From Pseudorhodobacter ferrugineus DSM 5888 (GTDB lineage: Bacteria; Pseudomonadota; Alphaproteobacteria; Rhodobacterales; Rhodobacteraceae), in contig NZ_ATVN01000009.1 of assembly GCF_000420745.1 (NCBI RefSeq), forward strand, positions 87,452 to 151,451: 64,000 bases of DNA. The letters run 5' to 3'. Position numbers and translations under genes: made by a program. Of the stretch, positions 45,481-54,580 are shown piece by piece. Below the pieces are notes generated by a model that saw only the letters and a program-made list of their open reading frames with translations, was not told the origin of the DNA and made no database searches. Numbering within the stretch: position 1 is the stretch's first letter; every line of letters begins with the position of its first letter.

Positions 45481-46479
45481 ATGCTTCGTTTTGCGCTGAC
45501 ACGTGCCTTTTTGGCCATCGTCACCTTGCTGACCGTTTCCCTTATTGTGTTTACGCTGATGGAGCTGGTGCCCGGCACCTGCGCCGAACGGTATCTGGCG
45601 TTCAAAAACACTTCTGGGTCGCAGATTTCATTGGCGGATATCGAGGCGGAAAAGGTGCGGCTGGGGCTGGACCGACCGTTTATGACGCGCTGGGGATCAT
45701 GGGTTTACGATGTGGTGGTGCATGGCGAATTTGGCGATAGCTGCATTTTGCGGCTGAATATTAACCAATTGCTGGCCGATAAGTTTTGGGTTTCCTTGGG
45801 GATTTGCTTGGCGGCGCTGATCTTGTCTTATGCGATTGCGGTGCCGATCGGGATTTTGTCATCCAGTTCGAACAACGCGGTTGCCAATAATTCATTGCGG
45901 TTTGTCAGCTATTTGGGGTTGGCGTTGCCGAATTTCTTGCTGGCGCTGATAATCATGTTGATTTCTACCGTCTATTTCGGAGACAGCCTTACAGGTTTGT
46001 TTTCAAAGGAATATCGAGATGCGGCCTGGTCTTGGGCCAAGTTCGGAGACTTTCTGAGCAGGGCGTGGTTGCCGGTGTTTATTCTGGGTTGGTCGGCCAC
46101 GGCCTTTGCGCTGCAAACCGTGCGGGCCTTGATGCTGGATGAGATTGGCAAGCTGTATGTCACCGCCGCATCGGCGCGGGGCGTGTCGGGGGCGCGGCTG
46201 TTGTGGCGCTATCCGGCGAAACATTCGCTGGGGCCTGTCATTAACTCGTTAGGCTTCGATTTGAACCGAATTTTCAACGAATTGCCGATCGTCGCACTTA
46301 TTCTGACGCTGACCGAAGCGGGGGCGTTGCTGTTTGACAGCCTTGCGCGGTCGAATGACCAGCAGCTTGCTGGCGCGATTATTTTCCTGTTGACCGCCAG
46401 TATTGTCGCGCTGAACTTTGTCACCGACATTTTGCTGGCCCTGATTGATCCGCGCGTGCGCCGCGGGCTGATGGGATAG
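45481..46479 (+). CDS. ABC transporter permease (DppB/OppB type)
   Basis: A 332-residue inner-membrane permease. The N-terminal helix and LVPGTCAERYLAF, the helices SLGICLAALILSYAIAVPIG and FLLALIIMLISTVYFG, and the EAA-like loop TAASARGVSGARLLWRYPAKHSLGPVI are present. It pairs with the next permease, 3 bp downstream. Confidence 0.93.
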   Translation: MLRFALTRAFLAIVTLLTVSLIVFTLMELVPGTCAERYLAFKNTSGSQISLADIEAEKVRLGLDRPFMTRWGSWVYDVVVHGEFGDSCILRLNINQLLADKFWVSLGICLAALILSYAIAVPIGILSSSSNNAVANNSLRFVSYLGLALPNFLLALIIMLISTVYFGDSLTGLFSKEYRDAAWSWAKFGDFLSRAWLPVFILGWSATAFALQTVRALMLDEIGKLYVTAASARGVSGARLLWRYPAKHSLGPVINSLGFDLNRIFNELPIVALILTLTEAGALLFDSLARSNDQQLAGAIIFLLTASIVALNFVTDILLALIDPRVRRGLMG

Positions 46480-46482
46480 ACC

Positions 46483-47670
46483 ATGTTCAAACGCAAAACC
46501 GCCACCGCACCCGATATCGACCAAAAGGCCAAAGAGGCATATTTTACCGCGTCACAGGGGCAGCTTATTCTGGCGCGGTTCCGGTCGAACCGCACGGCGA
46601 TGATTGCGGCTTGGGCGCTGATTATCATGATTTTGATGGGGCTGTTTGCGCCGTTCCTGTCGCCTTATGACCCGACGATTGCGGGGCGAAATGACCAGTA
46701 TGAAAACGGCGCGCCGCAGATGCCCAAGATGTGGGATGAGAACGGATTTTCGCTGCGTCCCTTTATCTATGCGACGGAACGAGAACGGTCGATGGCCACG
46801 AATTTCCGTTGGGTGGTTAAGGAAAACCGCGACGAGCGGTTGTACATGACATTTTTCACCCGCGATTGGGATTATACAATTTTCGGTTTGGATTTCAATG
46901 TGATGGGACACCAAGTTGATGTGGCCCTGATCCGGTCCAACATTCATTTATTCGGGGTGGAAGGCGGCAAGATACATCTGTTTGGCACCGATGCCAGCGG
47001 CAAGGATATCTTTGGCCGGACCCTTCATGCAATTTGGACATCGCTGGCAGTGGGCACCTTGGGGGTGATGATTTCCTTTGTGCTCGCTTTGGTGATTGGC
47101 GGGGTGGCTGGGTATTTCGGCGGCTGGCTGGATAGTGTTTTGCAGATGATTACGGACGCCATTCGAACCGTGCCGCAAATCCCGTTGTTCATGGCAATGG
47201 CCGCGTTTTTGCCGCCCGAATGGTCATCCGAGGCGCGGTTTTTCTTTATCTCGATTATTCTTGGGCTGATTGGTTGGCCCACTTTGGCCCGGCGTATACG
47301 CACCCATTTGCTGACCGAGCGATCACAGGAATATGTGCTGGCCGCCGAGCTGTGCGGGGCATCGAGTAGCCATATCATCCGGCGGCATTTGTTGCCGAGT
47401 TTTACCAGCTATATCATCGTCGATCTGATGATTTCATTCCCTTATATGGTGCGGTCGGAAACGGCGCTGTCGTTCATTGGGTTGGGGTTGAAAGACCCCG
47501 TGAACAGTTTGGGCGCGATGATGCAGAACGTGTCCAAGGCCGATGTTTTGCTGAATTATCAATGGTATTTCATCCCTGTGTTTTTCTTTATCGCCCTTGT
47601 TCTGGCCTTTGTTTTCGTAGGCGACGGCTTGCGCGATGCGGCCGACCCTTATTCGGATAGCAAGAAATGA
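46483..47670 (+). CDS. ABC transporter permease (DppC/OppC type) with enlarged periplasmic loop
   Basis: A 395-residue permease. After the first helix (MIAAWALIIMILMGLFAPFLSPYDPT) there is an unusually long periplasmic stretch of about 100 residues before the conserved LFGTDASGKDIFGRTLHAIWTSLAVG. The EAA loop is AAELCGASSSHIIRRHLLPSFTSYIIV, and the end SEIALSFIGLG-like segment reads SETALSFIGLGLKDP. Usual members have 280-310 residues. It is only 3 bp after the first permease and overlaps the next gene by 4 nt. Confidence 0.93.
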   Translation: MFKRKTATAPDIDQKAKEAYFTASQGQLILARFRSNRTAMIAAWALIIMILMGLFAPFLSPYDPTIAGRNDQYENGAPQMPKMWDENGFSLRPFIYATERERSMATNFRWVVKENRDERLYMTFFTRDWDYTIFGLDFNVMGHQVDVALIRSNIHLFGVEGGKIHLFGTDASGKDIFGRTLHAIWTSLAVGTLGVMISFVLALVIGGVAGYFGGWLDSVLQMITDAIRTVPQIPLFMAMAAFLPPEWSSEARFFFISIILGLIGWPTLARRIRTHLLTERSQEYVLAAELCGASSSHIIRRHLLPSFTSYIIVDLMISFPYMVRSETALSFIGLGLKDPVNSLGAMMQNVSKADVLLNYQWYFIPVFFFIALVLAFVFVGDGLRDAADPYSDSKK

Positions 47671-48665
47671 CCGCGCTGATTGACGTTCAAAACCTTACCT
47701 TAAAATTTCGCACCGATGAGGGCCTTATCACGGCGGTGGATGATGTGAGTTTTACCATCAACCGGGGTGAGGTGATGGGGCTGGTCGGCGAGTCTGGGTC
47801 TGGTAAGTCGGTGACCGCCAAGGCGCTGATGCATCTGAACGCGAAAAATGCGGTTTACACGCCCGAAAGTAAGGTGCTGCTGCACACCGATGCGGGAACG
47901 GTGGATGTGTTGAAGCTGCGTACGGCCAAAGAGCTGAAAGTCGCACGGGGTGGTGCGATTTCGATGATTTTTCAAGAGCCTATGGCGAGTTTCGCACCTG
48001 CCATTACCATCGGCAGCCAGATGGTTGAGCAGTTGTTGATCCACAGCGATATGAACAAGGCGCGGGCCAAGGAAATCTCGATCGAGATGCTGGACCGCGT
48101 GGGGATTTCTGACCCTGCCAAGCGGTTTGATCAATATGCGTTTGAGCTGTCTGGCGGAATGCGGCAGCGCGCGATGATTGCGATGGCGCTGTCGACCAAG
48201 CCGAGCCTGTTGATTGCGGATGAACCGACGACCGCGTTGGATGTGACCATTCAAGCGCAGGTTATTGATTTGATGAAGGACTTGGTGGCCGAGTTCCATA
48301 TGGGCATCATTTTCATTACGCATGATCTGGGGGTGATTGCGCAGACGGCCGATAAGGTTTCTGTGATGTATCTGGGCAAAATTATCGAACAAGGGCCGGT
48401 ACGTGAGGTGATCCGCCACGCCAAACACCCCTACACCCAAGGGCTGTTGGCGGCCTTGCCCAAGTTGGATGATCTGGATGCGCCGCTGACGCCTGTGGCG
48501 GGGGATATTCCGTCACCGTTGGAACGCCCGCCCGGTTGTGTGTTTCACACGCGTTGCCCACAAATTATCGGGGACGTTTGCAAGACGAAATTGCCGGTCG
48601 ATGCGCAGGTTGATGCGAGCCATAGTGTTGCCTGCCATCTTTATGCAGAAGGGGCCAAGGTATGA
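47667..48665 (+). CDS. ABC transporter ATP-binding protein (DppD/OppD type)
   Basis: A 332-residue ATPase with Walker A GESGSGKS, the signature [15 protein letters not shown], Walker [13 protein letters not shown], the H-loop ITHDLG and the oligopeptide-family C-terminal extension ([11 protein letters not shown]). ATGA overlaps join it to the permease before and the ATPase after, indicating one operon. Confidence 0.95.
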   Translation: MTALIDVQNLTLKFRTDEGLITAVDDVSFTINRGEVMGLVGESGSGKSVTAKALMHLNAKNAVYTPESKVLLHTDAGTVDVLKLRTAKELKVARGGAISMIFQEPMASFAPAITIGSQMVEQLLIHSDMNKARAKEISIEMLDRVGISDPAKRFDQYAFELSGGMRQRAMIAMALSTKPSLLIADEPTTALDVTIQAQVIDLMKDLVAEFHMGIIFITHDLGVIAQTADKVSVMYLGKIIEQGPVREVIRHAKHPYTQGLLAALPKLDDLDAPLTPVAGDIPSPLERPPGCVFHTRCPQIIGDVCKTKLPVDAQVDASHSVACHLYAEGAKV

Positions 48666-49666
48666 GTGAGAAACCCATCATCTCGGCACGCGGGCTTTCG
48701 GTTGGGTTCAAAATCGGGTCGGGGTTGTTCAACAAGACCATCCTGAAGGCGGTGGATAATGTTAGCCTTGATATCAAGCGCGGGTCGTTTTTCGGGCTGG
48801 TGGGGGAGTCGGGGTCCGGCAAAACCACACTGGGCCGCGCATTTTTGAAGGCGGTGCCGATTACGGGCGGGCATGCGGCCTATAATGATGACGAGGTGAG
48901 CTATGACCTTGGCACGCTGACCGGCCCCGAGTTGAAAGATTTTCGCACGCGCGCGCAGTTGATTTTCCAAGACCCTTACGCAGCGTTGTCGCCGCGCATG
49001 ACGGTGCGCGATATTATTGCCGAGCCGTTAGAGGTGATGGGGCTGACCAAAACCCGCGAGGAAACGGATGCGCGGGTGCGTGAGATTGCGGCGAAATGCC
49101 GGTTGAACCTTGAACACTTGCGGCGGTTTCCACATGCGTTTTCGGGGGGGCAGCGGCAGCGGATATCCATCGCGCGGGCGTTGGTATCGCGGCCGAATTT
49201 CATTGTGGCCGACGAATCTGTGGCGGCGTTGGATGTATCGATTCAGGCCGATGTATTGAATTTGCTAAAGGAAATTCAGCGCGAAATGGGGCTGACGTTT
49301 TTGTTCATCAGCCATGATTTGTCTGTGGTTGCGCATACTTGCGACCATTTGGCGGTGATGTATTTGGGGCGTTTGGTGGAAACCGCGCCCACGCGGACCT
49401 TGTTCAAGGCACCGCGCCACCCCTATACTAAGGCGCTGTTTTCGGCCATTCCGTCACTGGACCCCGATGACCGCAAGGGTGGGCAAAGGCTGATCGGGGA
49501 GATTCCATCACCGACCAACCAGCCGCCCGGATGCAAGTTTCACACGCGCTGCCCTGTGGTGATTGACCGTTGCCGTATTGAAGAGCCGAAGATGGAAGAT
49601 CCCGGCGATGGGCATGCGGTGTCATGCCACCGTTGGAAAGAGCTGTTAGCGATGCCGGCTGGTTAG
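48662..49666 (+). CDS. ABC transporter ATP-binding protein (DppF/OppF type)
   Basis: A 334-residue second ATPase with Walker A GESGSGKTT, QLIFQDPYAALSPRMTV, the signature FSGGQRQRISIARAL and the C-terminal Cys/His region PPGCKFHTRCPVVIDRC. Its Walker B reads FIVADESVAALD, with Ser-Val where most family members have Pro-Thr/Val-Ser. It is the last gene of the transporter operon. Confidence 0.95.
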   Translation: MSEKPIISARGLSVGFKIGSGLFNKTILKAVDNVSLDIKRGSFFGLVGESGSGKTTLGRAFLKAVPITGGHAAYNDDEVSYDLGTLTGPELKDFRTRAQLIFQDPYAALSPRMTVRDIIAEPLEVMGLTKTREETDARVREIAAKCRLNLEHLRRFPHAFSGGQRQRISIARALVSRPNFIVADESVAALDVSIQADVLNLLKEIQREMGLTFLFISHDLSVVAHTCDHLAVMYLGRLVETAPTRTLFKAPRHPYTKALFSAIPSLDPDDRKGGQRLIGEIPSPTNQPPGCKFHTRCPVVIDRCRIEEPKMEDPGDGHAVSCHRWKELLAMPAG

Positions 49667-49688
49667 GCCGCTTTACAGGAGTGCCGCG

Positions 49689-50117
49689 TCACGGGGTCAG
49701 CAGGGCCAAAAGCTGCTTGCGTGATTGTGTGACATCGACAAGGGAATAGCGATCAAGGCTTGCAAAAAACGCTTCTTGCGCCTCGGCCAAGGGGGTGCGC
49801 AAGCCGCAGGCGGGCAAGATTAAACAGCTTCCGCCGGATGAGAAACATTCTACAACCGGATCGTCTTGTTTCAACATGCGCAGCACCGCGCCGATGTTGA
49901 TCTGTTCGGCAGGGCGGGCCAGCACCAAACCACCGCTGCGCCCGCGCTCTGACTTTACAAAGCCGGTGCGGACCAATTCCGTCACCACCTTGGCAAGATG
50001 GTTGGTCGACAACCCATAAATCTGCGCAATTTCGGCCGTGGCTACCCGTTCGGGCGCACGGACACACAACGTCACAAGGACGCGCAGGGCGTAGTCGGTG
50101 AATTTATCCAGCTGCAT
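49689..50117 (-). CDS. nsrR: Rrf2-family regulator, NsrR-like
   Basis: A 142-residue Rrf2 protein with the helix-turn-helix LDKFTDYALRVLVTLCVRAPERVATAEIAQIYGLSTNHLAKVV and GRSGGLVLARP. Three cysteines at about 91, 98 and 104 (ECFSSGGSCLILPACGL) match the cluster-binding set of NsrR, the [Fe-S] nitric-oxide-sensing repressor. A palindrome and a tiny membrane-protein gene lie directly upstream, divergent, and are its probable target. Confidence 0.85.
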   Translation of the reverse strand: MQLDKFTDYALRVLVTLCVRAPERVATAEIAQIYGLSTNHLAKVVTELVRTGFVKSERGRSGGLVLARPAEQINIGAVLRMLKQDDPVVECFSSGGSCLILPACGLRTPLAEAQEAFFASLDRYSLVDVTQSRKQLLALLTP

Positions 50118-50142
50118 GAGATATAATTAACATTCGTAATGC

Positions 50143-50180
50143 GCATTTAATAGGTGTATATAATAAGTATCTTAAATGCG
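50143..50180. promoter_or_regulatory. Inverted repeat in the nsrR/small-ORF spacer, candidate operator
   Basis: CGCATTTAA (50143-50151) and TTAAATGCG (50172-50180) are perfect 9-bp inverted repeats 20 bp apart in the AT-rich spacer between nsrR and the 51-residue gene. The half-site ATGC/GCATTT recalls known NsrR sites (AT-rich with GCATTT), though the spacing is longer than the classic single 11-1-11 palindrome, so each arm may be its own site. Confidence 0.55.
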
Positions 50181-50196
50181 AAATATAGGGTGGAAC

Positions 50197-50352
50197 ATGA
50201 AAATTGTAGATGCACTGTTGTGGCCAGGAACGAAGATATGCATTTGGTTTGGGGTGGATCCCACTGCGGATGCCGGTTTGATCCGGTCGATGTTCAATAT
50301 GATTGTCTATTTGGTGGTGATCCTTGGCGGGCTTTGGGTTTTTTATGCCTGA
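50197..50352 (+). CDS. Small membrane protein, 51 residues
   Basis: ATG 50197 (AGGGTGGAAC upstream) to TGA 50350 encodes 51 residues: MKIVDALLWPGTKICIWFGV, a polar turn DPTADAGLIRSMFNM, then a membrane helix IVYLVVILGGLWVFYA. The family is unknown to me. It is divergent from the NsrR-like repressor and starts 17 bp after the right arm of the palindrome, so a nitric-oxide-responsive role is a testable guess. Short length is the main reason for caution. Confidence 0.6.
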   Translation: MKIVDALLWPGTKICIWFGVDPTADAGLIRSMFNMIVYLVVILGGLWVFYA

Positions 50353-50430
50353 TATGGCGGCAAAGATGGGGCCGTACGGGTGACGGCAAGCCCTGCCCGG
50401 ATTGCGCCGGACAGGGCAGAGAGGCGGGCC

Positions 50431-51486
50431 TTAGAAGCCTGCTTTGATCTTTTCAAATTCTTCCAGCATCCGGTCGCGCATGGCGCTGTCGATCGGAGTT
50501 TGTGCCAGAAGGGTGGTATCAATCGGGCTGACATCGGCTGTGACCAGATCCTCGGCCGGGATTTGTGACATGGCCACATCATTGGTATGGGCATAACCAA
50601 ACCCGTCAAGCAGGCCACGTGCCGACCCGTGATCAAGCCAGGCGTTGATGAAATCATAGGCCTTGTCTTCGGACCCCGGTGCATCCTTGAAGTTTACATA
50701 GCCGCAGAACCAGGTTGCGGCACCTTCTTTGGCCTGACGTTGAAAGCCAACGGGAAAGCCTTCGGTGCGCATCAAGGCGATGGAATCGTTCCACGACCAA
50801 GCCACTTGCACCTGACCACCTGCCATCAGTTGTGACAGTTCGGACGGGTCGGCCCAATAGGCGACGACATTTTCATGGGCGCTGCGCAGCCATGTGGCGG
50901 CGGCTTGAAACTGTTCTTCGGTGAGGTTGGTCCAGTCGCTGACACCCGTGGCAAGCAATGCCAGTGACCAGATGTCATCGGTATTGTCGGGCAAGGAAAT
51001 GCGGCCCGCATATTTCGGATTCAGAAAAACGTCGAGCGAGGCTATGTCTTCGGCGGGGACATCGGTAGTGTTATAGGCGATGGCGGTATAGGCGTAATCG
51101 GTGGGGATGTACCAAACACCGGTTTCATCGCTGAAGATTTTCGAATTCAGGAAGCGCGGGGCGATTTCGCCGAAATTCGTAATGCGCGAGGTATCCCAAG
51201 GTTCGATCAGGCCAGCATCGCGGTATTTGGAGACCATCTGCGAGCAAGGATGTGCCACGTCGGCCTTAAAGCCGGAGGATACCTTTTGAAAAGCTTCGTC
51301 ATCATCGCCGTAGAGCGCATAGGTCGGCATTTGGCCGTGCTTTTCGATATAGGTTTTGAGCAGATTCGGGTCTTCGAACCCTGCCCAGTCGAACACGATC
51401 AGCTCGGGATCGGCGGCATGGGCGATTGCTGCGGGCAAGGCGAGTGCAAAGGCCGCGCCGATCATCAGTTTGTTTTTGAGTTTCAT
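50431..51486 (-). CDS. Extracellular solute-binding protein (PotD-like)
   Basis: A 351-residue periplasmic protein with signal peptide MKLKNKLMIGAAFALALPAAIAHA. ELIVFDWAGFEDPNLLKTY, ADVAHPCSQMVSKYRDAGLIEPWD, DYAYTAIAYNTT and GQVQVAWSWNDSIALM fit spermidine/putrescine-type (SBP_bac_8) binding proteins. No permease or ATPase of this class is nearby, so it is an orphan that must use a transporter elsewhere. Polyamine binding is a family-level guess. Confidence 0.88.
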   Translation of the reverse strand: MKLKNKLMIGAAFALALPAAIAHAADPELIVFDWAGFEDPNLLKTYIEKHGQMPTYALYGDDDEAFQKVSSGFKADVAHPCSQMVSKYRDAGLIEPWDTSRITNFGEIAPRFLNSKIFSDETGVWYIPTDYAYTAIAYNTTDVPAEDIASLDVFLNPKYAGRISLPDNTDDIWSLALLATGVSDWTNLTEEQFQAAATWLRSAHENVVAYWADPSELSQLMAGGQVQVAWSWNDSIALMRTEGFPVGFQRQAKEGAATWFCGYVNFKDAPGSEDKAYDFINAWLDHGSARGLLDGFGYAHTNDVAMSQIPAEDLVTADVSPIDTTLLAQTPIDSAMRDRMLEEFEKIKAGF

Positions 51487-51713
51487 GGGTGTTCCCTATC
51501 AGTTGAACGTCTCGATTTCTTGGAAAGCGTGGGGCGATAGGTGGTTTGCCCCTGCTGACAGTGTAAAGCTAGGCGGTTGGGGCGGGTCGCTCAAGGGGAA
51601 ATGCAGGATTTTCCGTGTCATATCGCGTGTGATGACGGGTTGCGGGGCGGCGCAGGCTGGCTAAGATTGGCGCAAAGGGCCTTTTGCTGGTGAAAGGTCA
51701 GGGAGATAATGTG

Positions 51714-52946
51714 ATGGCGTTGGACGTGGAATTTGTGCGCAGTCAGTTTCCGGCTTTTTCAAGTGCCGAGTTGGCGGGGCACGCGTTTTTTGAAAATGCG
51801 GGCGGGTCGTATACTTGCGGGGCGGTGATTGACCGGCTGACGCGATTTTACACGCATCGCAAGGTGCAGCCCTATGCGCCTTATGCCGCGTCCGAATTGG
51901 GCGGGGCCGAGATGGACGAGGCCCGCGCGCGGCTGGCGGCGATGATGGGTGTGGACAGTGACGAGGTGTCGTTTGGTCCATCGACCAGTGCGAATACCTT
52001 TGTGTTGGCGCAGGCCTTGCGGCGGATGATTACCGATCAGGGCGGGGCGGTTGTGGTGACGAACCAAGACCATGAGGCCAATTCGGGCGTGTGGCGCAGG
52101 TTGGCCGAGGATGGGATTGAGGTGCGCGAGTGGAAGGTGGACCCACAGACAGGGCATCTGGCCTTGGCGGATTTGCGCGCGTTTCTGGCGGACGGCGCGG
52201 TGCGGATGGTGTGTTTCCCGCATTGTTCCAACGTGGTGGCCGAGGTGAACCCTGTGGCCGAGATTTGTGCGATAGCGCGGGCGGCAGGGGCGTATACTTG
52301 CGTGGACGGGGTCAGCTATGCGCCGCACGGCTTTCCGGATATGAACGCGCTTGGGGCGGATATCTATTTGTTTTCGGCTTATAAAACTTATGGTCCGCAT
52401 CAAGGGATTATGGTTGTTCGCCGTGCGGTGGGGGCGGCCTTGCCCGCACAGTGCCACCATTTCAACGCAGGGGTTTTGTACAAACGGTTTACGCCAGCGG
52501 GGCCGGACCATGCGCAAGTGGCGGCTTGTGCGGGGATGGCAGATTATATCGACGCGCTTTATGCCCATCATGTGCCGGGCGGGACGGAGGGGCCGCTTGC
52601 GCGCAATAATGTGGTGCATGACTTGATGCGCGCGCATGAGGTGCGGTTGCTGCAACCCTTGCTGGACCATTTGGCGGCGCGCAATGATCTGCGCCTGATT
52701 GGCCCGCGTGATGCCACGCTGCGTGCGCCGACGGTGGCTGTGGCGCTGGACCGCGCGGCGGAACCTGTGGCGGCCGCCTTGGCTGCACATGGGATCATGG
52801 CGGGGGGCGGCGATTTTTATGCGCAGCGCCCCTTGCAGGCGATGGGGGTCGATTTGGACCGTGGCGTGTTGCGCCTGAGTTTTGTGCATTACACGACCGA
52901 GGCCGAGGTTGGGCGCTTGATGACCGCATTGGACGCGGTTTTATAA
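51714..52946 (+). CDS. Class V aminotransferase / cysteine desulfurase-like protein
   Basis: A 410-residue PLP enzyme with ENAGGSYTCGAVIDRL, FGPSTSANTFVLAQAL, TNQDHEANSGVWRRL, CVDGVSYAPHGFPDM and the PLP lysine near residue 224 in FSAYKTYGPHQGIM. This matches the cysteine-desulfurase-like subfamily (CsdA/SufS fold) whose substrates are often unknown. Cys residues occur but no clear mobile desulfurase loop is visible. ATG 51714 is favoured; an in-frame TTG at 51684 adds ten unsupported residues. Confidence 0.88.
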   Translation: MALDVEFVRSQFPAFSSAELAGHAFFENAGGSYTCGAVIDRLTRFYTHRKVQPYAPYAASELGGAEMDEARARLAAMMGVDSDEVSFGPSTSANTFVLAQALRRMITDQGGAVVVTNQDHEANSGVWRRLAEDGIEVREWKVDPQTGHLALADLRAFLADGAVRMVCFPHCSNVVAEVNPVAEICAIARAAGAYTCVDGVSYAPHGFPDMNALGADIYLFSAYKTYGPHQGIMVVRRAVGAALPAQCHHFNAGVLYKRFTPAGPDHAQVAACAGMADYIDALYAHHVPGGTEGPLARNNVVHDLMRAHEVRLLQPLLDHLAARNDLRLIGPRDATLRAPTVAVALDRAAEPVAAALAAHGIMAGGGDFYAQRPLQAMGVDLDRGVLRLSFVHYTTEAEVGRLMTALDAVL

Positions 52947-52954
52947 GGCCGAAA

Positions 52955-53042
52955 GGGGGGCTGCTAGCCCCCCCAACAGGGTTTGCCTTGGGGCAAATCC
53001 GTTCCCCCCAAACGACCTTGGCGGGATATTTTGAACAGATGA
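52955..53042. repeat. Tripartite palindromic repeat copy E
   Basis: GGGGGGCTGCTAGCCCCCC (52955-52973), then TTTGCC-TTGG-GGCAAA (52982-52997), then TTCCCCCCAAACGACCTTGG and CGGGATATTTTGAACAGATG. It has the same three-part order as copies B and D. It lies between the aminotransferase stop and the photolyase promoter and may act as a terminator. Confidence 0.65.
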
Positions 53043-53053
53043 TGTGGCGCAAG

Positions 53054-53083
53054 TGATCCATTCCGTCGAGCGGGGCGTAATGG
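53054..53083 (+). promoter_or_regulatory. Candidate RpoE (ChrR-controlled) promoter of the photolyase gene
   Basis: TGATCC (53054-53059), 18 nt, then TAATGG (53078-53083), 27 bp before the photolyase ATG. TGATCC with an 18-nt spacer and a TAA-type -10 is the pattern I recall for Rhodobacter sphaeroides RpoE promoters, including those of phrA and cfaS in the singlet-oxygen response. Genes and motif agree; activity is not shown. Confidence 0.6.
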
Positions 53084-53110
53084 TTATGGATAACTTAAGT
53101 TTGGACCCGT

Positions 53111-54538
53111 ATGGCTGATACTCCTTTGATCCTTTGGGTCCGTCGTGATTTGCGGCTGTCTGACAATCCGATGCTGGCGCAGGCGGCGGCATCTGGGCGG
53201 GTAGTCATTCCTGTTTTCATTCTGGATGCCGAGACCGAGGCGTTAGGTGCTGCGGCAAAATGGCGGCTGGGCCTTGGCCTCGCGGCATTTGCGCGGGCGT
53301 TGGAAGGAATTGGGTCGCGGCTGATCTTTCGGCGGGGCGATGCTTTGGCGGTATTGCAAGGGTTGGTGGCCGATACAGGGGCGGGGGCGGTGCATTGGGC
53401 GCGGCTGTATGACGCCGAGGCCAAGGCGCGCGATACGGGTGTGAAGGCCAGTTTGCGCAGCGCGGGGGTAGAGGCGGTAAGTCATGCGGGGCATTTGCTG
53501 TTCGAGCCTTGGACGGTCGAGACGGGGCAGGGCGGGTATTACAAGGTCTATTCGCCGTTTTGGCGGGCGGTAAAGGACCGCGATGTCTCGGCCCCGATGC
53601 CTGCGCCCACGCGGTTGCGGGCACCGGATGTTTGGCCTGCCAGTGATGCGTTGGAAGATTGGCAGATGGGGCATGCCATGCGGCGCGGCGCGTCTGTTGT
53701 GGCGGCCCATGTGGGTGTGGGCGAGGCTGTGGCGCAAGCGCGGTTGACTGCCTTTTTGAATGGGCCGGTAGACGGGTACAAGGAACGCCGCGATTTGCCT
53801 TATGTCGAGGCGACATCACGCCTGTCGGAAAACCTGACCTATGGCGAGATTGGGCCGCGTATGGTGTGGCATGGCGGGATGCGCGCGATGATTGAGGGGC
53901 GCGCAGGCGCCGAGCATTTCCTTAAAGAGCTGGTGTGGCGCGAATTTGCGTACCATTTGCTGCACCACACTCCGCATATCACCACGCGCAACTGGCGTGA
54001 GGAGTGGGACGGGTTTGACTGGCGGGGCGACAATGCCGATGCGGAACGCTGGCGCAGGGGCATGACCGGAGAGCCGTTTGTCGATGCGGCGATGCGCGAA
54101 ATGTATGTGACGGGCACCATGCACAACCGCGCGCGGATGATTGCGGCATCGTACCTGACCAAGCATTTGCTGACGGATTGGCGGGTGGGGCAACAGTGGT
54201 TTGCTGACTGTCTGACCGATTGGGACCCCGCCGCCAATGCGATGGGCTGGCAATGGGCCGCAGGGTCGGGGCCGGATGCGGCGCTGTATTTCCGGGTGTT
54301 CAACCCTGAAACGCAGGCCGAAAAGTTTGACCCCAAAGCCGCCTATCGCCACAGGTTTATTGCCGAATTGGCCCGTGTGCCGGGACGGGATGCGTTAAGT
54401 TATTTTGACGCTGTGCCAAAGGCTTGGGGGCTGTCAGCCGGCAAGGCCTATCCGAAACGGATGATTGAGCTGGCCGAAGGGCGTAAAAGGGCGCTTGAGG
54501 CCTATTCGGTGCGAAACTCTGCCGCAGCAGAGACGTAA
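53111..54538 (+). CDS. phrA: Deoxyribodipyrimidine photolyase
   Basis: A 475-residue class I CPD photolyase that splits UV dimers with light. The antenna domain starts LILWVRRDLRLSDNPMLAQA. The FAD domain contains RLSENLTYGEIGPRMV, ELVWREFAYHLLHH, MREMYVTGTMHNRARMIAASYLTKHLL and DCLTDWDPAANAMGWQWAAGSG. It is full length. It is followed 42 bp later by a CFA-synthase-like gene, the same pair controlled by RpoE in R. sphaeroides. Confidence 0.95.
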   Translation: MADTPLILWVRRDLRLSDNPMLAQAAASGRVVIPVFILDAETEALGAAAKWRLGLGLAAFARALEGIGSRLIFRRGDALAVLQGLVADTGAGAVHWARLYDAEAKARDTGVKASLRSAGVEAVSHAGHLLFEPWTVETGQGGYYKVYSPFWRAVKDRDVSAPMPAPTRLRAPDVWPASDALEDWQMGHAMRRGASVVAAHVGVGEAVAQARLTAFLNGPVDGYKERRDLPYVEATSRLSENLTYGEIGPRMVWHGGMRAMIEGRAGAEHFLKELVWREFAYHLLHHTPHITTRNWREEWDGFDWRGDNADAERWRRGMTGEPFVDAAMREMYVTGTMHNRARMIAASYLTKHLLTDWRVGQQWFADCLTDWDPAANAMGWQWAAGSGPDAALYFRVFNPETQAEKFDPKAAYRHRFIAELARVPGRDALSYFDAVPKAWGLSAGKAYPKRMIELAEGRKRALEAYSVRNSAAAET

Positions 54539-54580
54539 CTAGACAAGACACGCGGGGCGACCGTGTGAAAATTGGGGTGA

